64,000 nt of DNA from Parietaria judaica (Eukaryota; Streptophyta; Magnoliopsida; Rosales; Urticaceae), in assembly GCA_954871525.1 (NCBI GenBank), contig OX940867.1:19445343-19509342 (forward strand), written 5' to 3'. The notes beneath the pieces are model-generated. The model saw only the letters and a list, made by a program, of their open reading frames with translations. It searched no databases and was not told the DNA's origin. The position numbers were made by a program, and so were the translations under genes. Shown piece by piece: positions 57,490-64,000 of this stretch. Each line of letters starts with the position of its first letter. The stretch's first letter is position 1.

Positions 57490-59622
57490 TGTTAGGATTT
57501 ATGCCCACAAAGGAGACATGAAGGACCTTTTAGCAAATAAAATAGTTTATGGCTAAAGTACTTATTGTAATAATACGATTATGTCCTTTTGCTGAAAATT
57601 AATTAAAGATTAAATATTCATCCTTATATTTAAGTTTGAGTTTGTACATATTTGTCTATGCCCTGAAACTGTCATCAACGAAAGAAGAGTTAAGTACAGA
57701 CTTAACAAGATACCTCTTCTTGATTAGTTTGAAATGATTAGTTCACAATCTCAGGATCGATCGGGCAATCGAATCCGATCTATGATTGTTTGAATAGACT
57801 ATTGATATCCGATCTTGTGGTATTGAGAGTTGTGACTCTAGTAGTTTATTCTTGATGTCTCATTGAAGACATTGAACGAGACCAGTGACACTTTGAAGTT
57901 TGAGATAAAACCGTTTAATTACTCGAAACTTCAAAATCACAAACGAGGGGTGTTTTCGTAATTACCTAAATCCTGAAGTGAGTACATAGCTTCTTGTAAC
58001 ACTTTATGACATTTGATTAGTCAATGGGCAAGATCCAATGTAAAGGATTAAAGCCCGACAGTTGGTGTCATAATACTGTTTCGTTGAACTGTGTGATTCA
58101 CAGATATGGAATTTGTGTTTAAAGAATGCCTTCGCATTAGTATCACATCATGCTTTGTTCTTTGAAGTGTGAACAAATAAACCGGGCCTGGTATTTAGTG
58201 AATAACATATTCTCTAAATAAAACATGTGACATGTTGTGACATCTCACTTTATGTTTTTCTCGTTCACAAACAACAAAGGAGTTGATGAAATAATAACCA
58301 AGGGGTAAAACGGTAATTTTACAATTCCTCTTGGTTACTGATACACACAAAGGGTAATATCATAAAATGCACTGTGGACTGTGTGAAGATTAATTGTATC
58401 ACATCAAACAAAAATAGAAACGCATATGAACTTAGAGATTTTCAATATTGGTCCTTTAGTGGAATCGACTAATATTAGGAATTGAATGTTCGGAAAAGTT
58501 TGTGAACTTTTTGTCCGGACTTTATTCTAAAGCTTCGTTCGTGTGGGTCCATGAGGTCTCAATGTTAGACTTTCGGAAGAGATTTTGATGAACAAAATTC
58601 GTGTTAGAAATATATAAGGTATGATTTATTGTAATCATATTAAGTTCAATTAATGAATTGAAATATTTCTAAGTAAGGAATTGGTATGAACAAATATTCT
58701 CCTAGTCGATTTTTCTCATGATCAAATAAATAAATTGTTATTTTGATCACCTTTATTAAATAGTAGAAGTTGCATGATAATAATTATGTAAATTACAATT
58801 TAATAAATAAAAGGTGGAGAAAAATAGTTGCTTAATTCCCATTGGTTAATCTTGTCATGAGAGGATTGATGATGTCTCATCATATCATCCATCGATTAAA
58901 TGCATGGTTATTGGAAGAGAATATTGTAACACTTGGAAGACATGCATGACATGCAATTCATGTCACCTTCCAAAGTGACACTTGGAAGACATGCATGTTT
59001 TTAGTTTTAATATTGATTAAAATTAATGTGTTCATGTACCATGAGAGGAGAGATGAGTCTCATAACATTAGAGAGAGCTTGAAAATCGTTTTAGAGGGAA
59101 AAAGAGGAGAAATCGGAATAGCTCCTACGTTCTTGTTGAAGAATCGGAATAGTTCCTACGTTGTTATTGAAGAATCGTATAGCTCCTGCGTTCTTATTGA
59201 AGAACCGATATAGCTCCTACGTTCTCTTGTAGAACCGATATAGCTCCTACGTTCTCCTCTCTCTCTTGTTCATATAGAGCCCACCCTCTAAATCTCACAA
59301 AACCCCGAAAGCCATAACATTGATTCTATCGTGGTTGTTTGATTGAAGATGGAGGGAAGACTCGTGAAGAGCGACGACGTAAACCGTGTATAAATCCGGA
59401 TTTGTGAGTATCCTAATCTTATTATTAGTTATATGATTCATCCGATTTACTCTCGCTCGTTTACGTATTGAAATTATTTTGCATGTTCTTATGAATGTCG
59501 TTTTCATCGTTATGGTTATTTTAATATTCAAAAATGAGTTTTCATATTAAACCGAAATTTGAACTTCCGCCGCAATGTGTTGCGTTCATTATTTGTATTA
59601 AAAAGTTAATACCGATCCAAGA
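57490..59622 (+). repeat. 3' LTR of the second copia
   Basis: 2133 bp, TGTTAGGATTTATGC to CCGATCCAAGA, followed by the GTTTC duplication. Fewer 31-bp units than the 5' LTR. Confidence 0.93.
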
Positions 59623-59627
59623 GTTTC

Positions 59628-60142
59628 AAACACGGATTTTTTTTTTCCATGGTCGAAATCCAAGTTTCTACCATGGAATTTTTTTTACATGGTTGAAAAT
59701 CGAGTCACGCCACGACATGCCATCGCACGCCACGGCATGCTCTCAAATTTACTACAGACATATTTTTCGTTGTTGAAAATGTGTCGTTGAGATGTTTATA
59801 AGCCGCGGCGGATAAATGATGCCGCGGCATGGGTGGTACACGACGACACTTTTTAAACCGTTGTTCATACCATGAAGTGTACACCACGGCGTGTATTGAA
59901 AGATGCCACGGCACATCATTTTTTAGTGATAAGCCATGGCATTATCCACGACACGCCGTGGCATGGGTGGTACACGACGACAACTTGAAAACCGTTGTTC
60001 ATAACCCGCAGTAAAAATCCTAGTAGGCCGCGGCGTGTCTAGAAATAGGCCACGACATTGCGTTTTTAGTGACACGCCACGGCATCATTTATAACAAGCC
60101 GCGGCGTGTCTCGTATACAACCCTAACTTTCTCACTTTCTCA
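59628..60142. repeat. CACTA subterminal repeat region, left
   Basis: About a dozen short GC-rich words of the form GCC(G/A)(C/T)GGC(A/G)TG in both orientations, such as GCCGCGGCATGGG, CCACGGCGTG and GCCGTGGCATGGG. A longer unit GGTGGTACACGACGACA with AAACCGTTGTTCATA occurs twice (about 59830 and 59966). Subterminal repeats of this sort are transposase-binding sites in CACTA elements. Confidence 0.6.
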
Positions 60143-62520
60143 TTGCGCCGTCGAAACCCAATACCTCATCTCTTAACCCTAGCTTTCGACCTCGCCCTCG
60201 ACTCCTACCCCTTCGCCATCGCTCCCGCCCTCGCCCTCGCTCTTGTCCTCGCCGTCACTCCCGCCCTCGCCCTCGCCTCTTTACCTAGCCCATCGCCGTC
60301 GTTCTCTTTCTCGCCGTCGTCGTTCTCTTTCTTGCCGTCGATTCGCCGCGACATGCTTCTCGCCATCATCCGCCGTCGCCGTCAAGTCATCCGCCGTCGC
60401 CTCTCAACGTTAGTATCGATTTCAAGCTTGATTTTTATAGCATTTTTTTTGTTTTTTTTATTATTCGAATCAATACTTGAATATTGTTTGTATTAGGTTC
60501 ATGGTATTGGTTTTGTGAGTTTCAATTAGGTTTTGAAATTAGGTATTGGTTTTGTGAGATGAAATTAGGTATTGGTTTTGTGAGATGAAATTATGTTTTG
60601 AAATTAGATTAGGTTTTGAAATTAGGTATTGGTTTTGTGAGATGAAATTAGGTTTTGAATTTAGATTTTGTAATTAGGTTTTGAAATTAATTGGGTATTG
60701 AATTTAGGTTTTGCGTATTGAAATTTAGTTTTGGATATTGAAATTGCGTTTTAAAATTAGGTTTGCGTATTGAAATTGCGTTTTAAAAATTTGGATTAGT
60801 TTTGAAATTGCGTATTGAAATTCGGTTTTGAAATTAGTTTTGTAATAATTAGGTGTTAGGGAATTGAAATTAGTTATATTGATTAGGTTTTTTGCTTGAA
60901 ATTAGTAATTTAATATGTGACGTTATCTTTTTTATAGATTTCAATGGCACCCCAAAGAAAACGAGCACGTTGATATGTAGTTGTTCGATCCGGATCTGGG
61001 AGCCGAGCCCACCTAGAGGTCCCGGAGGATCTACCAGTTGATCCACCACCTCCCGTTGAAATACCGAACTTCAACACCGAAGCGGCGAAGAAACGATTTC
61101 TACAAATTAGCACGCGGAAAATATGCCCAGAACGGGGATTTGCCAAATTCCCAATTTCAGATATGGGTGAACTCGGCAAAGCTCTCAATGAGAGCATCAT
61201 ACAACGCGGTTGGCAGAATTTCGTACTCCAACTTAAAGATCAAGGCGAGGCGTGTGTTGGTGCACGAATTCTATGCAGCTCTTCCCGATGAGTCAGCAAT
61301 CGGGTATGTCAGTGTTCGGGGTACTCGATTTGAGATCAATCCTCGAATCATTAATGTGTACCTCGGAACCTGAAATTTTACGGACGAGGAAAATGAGCAC
61401 AACCACTTGCACGGCCAAGAGTTGATTCAAGCGTTCTACGACGCCATAGCGGCGGCAATTGCTACGCCCGGAGCTCAATGGCACGAGAAGGGCGGAGAGA
61501 AACGGCTGGTCAAAAGTCAGCTGAATCGGAAAGCCAAAGTGTGGATGTACTTCTTTGGGAGCAACCTATACCCGCATTTGCATTTCACGGAGCTGCAGTT
61601 CGACTTTCTCAAGTTGATCTACGCCGGAGTTACGGGATTGAATATCGACGTCGGTCATTTCATATTCTCCTACATGCGTGGCATGGTGTACGAGCAGTCG
61701 AAGAGCTCATTGGGCTTCCCGTTCCTTATCACAGCTCTCTGCATAAACGCCGGGGTAAGTATTGCTTCATATGTGTATAAGTTTAGTTGTGAAATTCAGT
61801 TGTATCAATATTGATTTAATCTTTCTTTGAAACTATCGTTTGGATCAAGGAGAATGAACTCGACATTCAGGTGCCGAATGGAAAGAAGATGGACGCGGCC
61901 TGGATCCGGAGTTTGAAAGAACCCGAAGATGAGGAGCCAGCGATCGTACCTGAAAATCCGATAAAATTATAGCTTCATTTGCTTAATTATTTATAATTGA
62001 ATTTATATTAATCTAATCTTGCTTGAATTTCATGGTTCAGGCCGTTGAGATACCGCCTGCTGCCGCCCCCCAATGCCTGAGCTTAACTACGATGCTCCGC
62101 CGATGAGAGCCTTCGTGGCTCACGGTGTTCGTAGTCTTCTGGAGTTCACTGCATATTGTAGGTCCTTCTGGCCGGGTATCTACCCAGGTTAGAATCCTAT
62201 CCCTAATCAATATTACATATGTATTGAAATGTTTTTAATCAATAAATGCAATCTGTAAAATTTACCCAGGATTCCAGGCGCCAAATCAGTTTCCACCAAT
62301 GCCGTGGCTAGCAGCATATCCTAATCAGTATCCGGCGCCGGCATTTGTTGACGGAGGCGGGAACGGCGAGGGCCAGAACGGCGGCGATAACGTAGGCGGC
62401 GAGAACGGCGGCAATGAGAACCCCGCCAACCCCGAGATCCCCGAGAACCCCGCCAACCCCGAGATCCGCGACGAAATCAACAACGAAGTCGAGAACAACG
62501 AGCACCTGGTCGAAGATTAG
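60143..62520 (+). pseudogene. Spliced transposon gene with a putative-plant-transposon-protein-like domain, decayed
   Basis: Proposed layout: CT-rich leader exon to about 60408, leader intron to 60938 (ends TATAG), coding exon 60944-61754, intron 61755-61849, exon 61850-61945, intron to 62040, exon 62041-62187, intron 62188-62269, exon 62270-62520. All introns have GT and AG ends. The protein includes AAKKRFLQISTRKICPERGF, RRVLVHEFYAALPDE, GTRFEINPRIINVYLG and NRKAKVWMYFFGSNLYPHLH, then INVGK-like NIDVGHFI, recalling the plant Transposase_32 (putative plant transposon protein) family. The tail is Pro/Asn/Glu/Gly-rich. Damage: TGA at 60971, a frame change at about 61210-61245, TGA at 61371, and a frame change in a C-run near 62066. 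The family call is moderate; the exon borders are inferred. Confidence 0.5.
60530..60900 (+). repeat. Degenerate tandem repeat in the leader intron
   Basis: Repeated AAATTAGGTATTGGTTTTGT, GAGATGAAATTAGG and TTTTGAAATTAG words over about 370 bp. Non-coding. Confidence 0.65.
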
Positions 62521-62802
62521 TATTTGTATATGTTTATTTTGTTTATCATGTTTATTTTGTTTGAACAATTACTTACTATGTTTATTTTGTTTGAACAATT
62601 ATTTAGTTAATATTACTATGTTTGTTTACTTTGTAAAATTATTTAGTTACTTTGAAAATTGCATTATTTTGAAAATAAAATTATCAACATTTTCATAGTT
62701 TATTGTACTTCGTTTTGTAAAATTAATAAGATAATTTAATTGTGTAAAATTGTGTTACAATTAATAAGATAATTAATAATTAAATTGTGTAAAATTACTT
62801 AT
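62521..62802. other. AT-rich 3' flank of the transposon gene
   Basis: Contains TTATTTTGTTTGAACAATTA twice with ACTATG between. No gene. Likely the 3' UTR and terminator area. Confidence 0.45.
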
Positions 62803-63190
62803 CATGCCGCGGCCTTTAAATGAACCCGCCGTGGCCTGATTCAAATTTACCAATATACCCTCTGGATTATGCAACTCGCCGCGACATCATTAAAGAAGGC
62901 CTCGGCGAGTTGCACAATTCAGAGGGTATATGTGTAAACATAAAAAATAAGTCGCGGCATTCTGTTACCCATGCCTTGGCATTGGCCGATGAAGCCTTGG
63001 CTTGGGGATATCGCGCCGCGGCATGTATGCTTTTTCAAATTATACTGAGAGCATGGATTCCATATGCCGCGGCGTTACTTTAAAGGCCGAGGCATAGCTG
63101 TCAACATGCCGTGGCGTGACTTCGACTACGGTTATTACCGTGGGTCAATAAGTCATGCCACGGCAAGGTGAACATCACGCCGCGGTTAGT
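62803..63190. repeat. CACTA subterminal repeat region, right, with a foldback
   Basis: About a dozen words like GCCGCGGCC, GCCGTGGCGTG, GCCTTGGCATT and GCCGCGGCATG. A 28-bp imperfect inverted repeat (62854-62881 and 62903-62930, arms TATACCCTCT...AACTCGCCG) encloses 21 bp. Confidence 0.65.
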
Positions 63191-63370
63191 TTCATACTTC
63201 ATTCATTTGGAAAATTATATAAAAAATACTTTTATAATGATAATATCACTCACAACAATTCAATATTATATTTAACTACAATAATTAAAATATATAGAAT
63301 TATGTAAAATATATAAAATTATGTAAAATATATAGAATACAAATATGTAAAATTATGTAAAATAATTAAT
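63191..63370. other. AT-rich spacer
   Basis: Repeated AAAATATATAGAATTATGTA words, no gene. Confidence 0.5.
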
Positions 63371-63598
63371 ACTTTTAAAACAACAAAAGCACTTACAACA
63401 ATTCCACATTAAATTTATTACTTTTAAAACAACAAAATCACTTACAACAATTAAACATTACATTTAATACTTTTAAAACAACAAAATCACTTACAACAAT
63501 TCAACATTACATTTATTACTTTTAAAACAACAAAATCACTCACAACAATTCAACACTACATTTAATACTTTTAAAACAACAAAATGACTCACAACAAT
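63371..63598 (+). repeat. 49-bp tandem repeat, about 4.6 copies
   Basis: Units start ACTTTTAAAACAACAAAATC at 63371, 63420, 63469, 63518 and 63567 and continue with ACTTACAACAATTCAACATT. Regular 49-bp spacing. Confidence 0.85.
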
Positions 63599-63666
63599 CC
63601 GGATCTGGGGGCGTGGGCGAGAATATCTTGTCGGCACCATTTGCATTTCGCGTACCTATCTTGAGT

Positions 63667-63905
63667 TTAGGTCTCAATGTTCCATTTAAGCCTCATTTGA
63701 AAATCTGATTCCCATAGTGAAGACAGTGGCCTACCACGCCCACGCCCATGCCCCCTCGTCGGTCGTGGCCCACCGGCACGAGAGGTAGGCATCCGATTTA
63801 GAGTTAGATTCGGAGGCATTTGAAACTCCTCGGTGTCGTCGGAGGTATTTGGAACACTTTCAAAATCGGAGGAGATGACAATAGTATTATTGGAACTTAT
63901 CCCAT
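63667..63905 (-). CDS. Possible exon of a transposon gene, unrecognised
   Basis: On the minus strand a frame is open for about 78 codons to a TAA at 63667-63669. It has a Ser/Asp/Glu-rich start (SDFESVPNTSDDTEEFQMPP), a basic GPRPTRGHGRGRGRP segment like an AT-hook, and LSSLWESDFQMRLKWNIET. It could be the last exon of a second CACTA gene reading in from the right. No family is recognised and there is no start codon in the open part before the first internal Met. Confidence 0.3.
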
Positions 63906-64000
63906 GTAAAAACTATCATAATCGGAGGAAGAGGAAGAGGAAAACACGTAAATGACCGGGTGATATTCCGATGACAAACCGAAACGAGACGGATGATCAT
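63906..64000. other. Right edge, unassigned
   Basis: Purine-rich GGAGGAAGAGGAAGAGGA tract. On the minus strand the flank of the putative exon has two close stop codons. Nothing further can be said. Confidence 0.4.

Larger units (their letters stand above)
49876..59622 (+). mobile_element. Nearly complete Ty1/copia element nested in the CACTA element
   Basis: LTRs 49876-52056 and 57490-59622, plus orientation, perfect 5-bp duplication GTTTC at 49871-49875 and 59623-59627. Primer-binding site of tRNA-Met type, polypurine tract AAGTGGGACTT, long leader, and one long gag-pol frame with three in-frame stops and one frameshift. LTRs begin TG but end AAGA rather than CA. LTRs look almost identical by eye except for the copy number of a minisatellite, so it is a young insertion. 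Confidence 0.95.
49840..64000. mobile_element. CACTA-type DNA transposon inserted in the satellite (right end off the window)
   Basis: The satellite is interrupted exactly after GAAGTTCA by CACTAGTACAAATTG, a typical CACTA terminal inverted repeat; TCA (49837-49839) would be the 3-bp target duplication. 36 bp later a copia element is inserted. The CACTA sequence resumes at 59628 with many GC-rich palindromic subterminal words (59700-60120 and 62800-63190) around a spliced gene. No matching right terminus was found before 64000. No TnpD-type transposase was recognised. Confidence 0.6.

Noticed and set aside
60143..60496. 117-codon ORF as a protein
   Set aside because: Leu/Ala/Ser-rich translation of a CT-rich leader that runs into an intron; better read as the 5' UTR of the transposon gene.

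Overview
This is nuclear DNA of a flowering plant, most likely a eudicot. It holds one host gene at the left edge, then about 62 kb of nested transposable elements and satellite DNA. The host gene (1-2030, minus strand, cut by the window edge) encodes an extra-large G-alpha protein closest to XLG1. I found no bacterial, organellar or structural RNA genes.

Layout. (1) 2650-23943 is a plus-strand LTR retrotransposon with 1.5 kb LTRs, an imperfect 5-bp target duplication, a primer-binding site and a poly-G polypurine tract. It has no recognisable gag-pol. Its sense half is tandem repeats. Its only recognisable protein is a decayed antisense ORF with a gypsy-type-transposon domain. (2) A minus-strand Ty1/copia element (3787-14442, LTRs of about 2.7 kb, perfect TGTTC duplication) sits inside the 5' LTR of that element. 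(3) 24009-33852 has both ends of a Helitron and contains two solo LTRs with perfect 5-bp duplications (28757-31507 TAATC; 32081-33567 CCTAT) and a foldback MITE. (4) 33997-39501 is a truncated, decayed Ty3/gypsy pol (reverse transcriptase, RNase H, second RNase H, integrase; minus strand) between 0.66 kb direct repeats. An orphan gypsy domain and a truncated LTR follow, up to 41177. (5) 41178-49839 is a satellite array with a monomer of about 360 bp, organised as a five-monomer higher-order repeat of about 1804 bp in four near-identical copies plus four divergent monomers. (6) At 49840 the array is broken by a CACTA-type terminus. This transposon runs off the right edge. It is itself interrupted by a nearly complete Ty1/copia element (49876-59622, perfect GTTTC duplication), and it carries palindromic GCCGCGGC-type subterminal repeats and a spliced but decayed transposon gene.

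Order of events. Inner insertions are younger than their hosts. The first copia is younger than the retrotransposon it split, the solo LTRs and MITE are younger than the Helitron, the CACTA element is younger than the satellite monomers it interrupts, and the second copia is younger than the CACTA element. Every element ORF read has at least one stop or frameshift, so most here are probably not autonomous now. The points most worth following up are the higher-order satellite and its two borders, the retrotransposon that keeps only an antisense protein plus an in-phase 29-residue repeat, and a leader motif shared by the two copia families.
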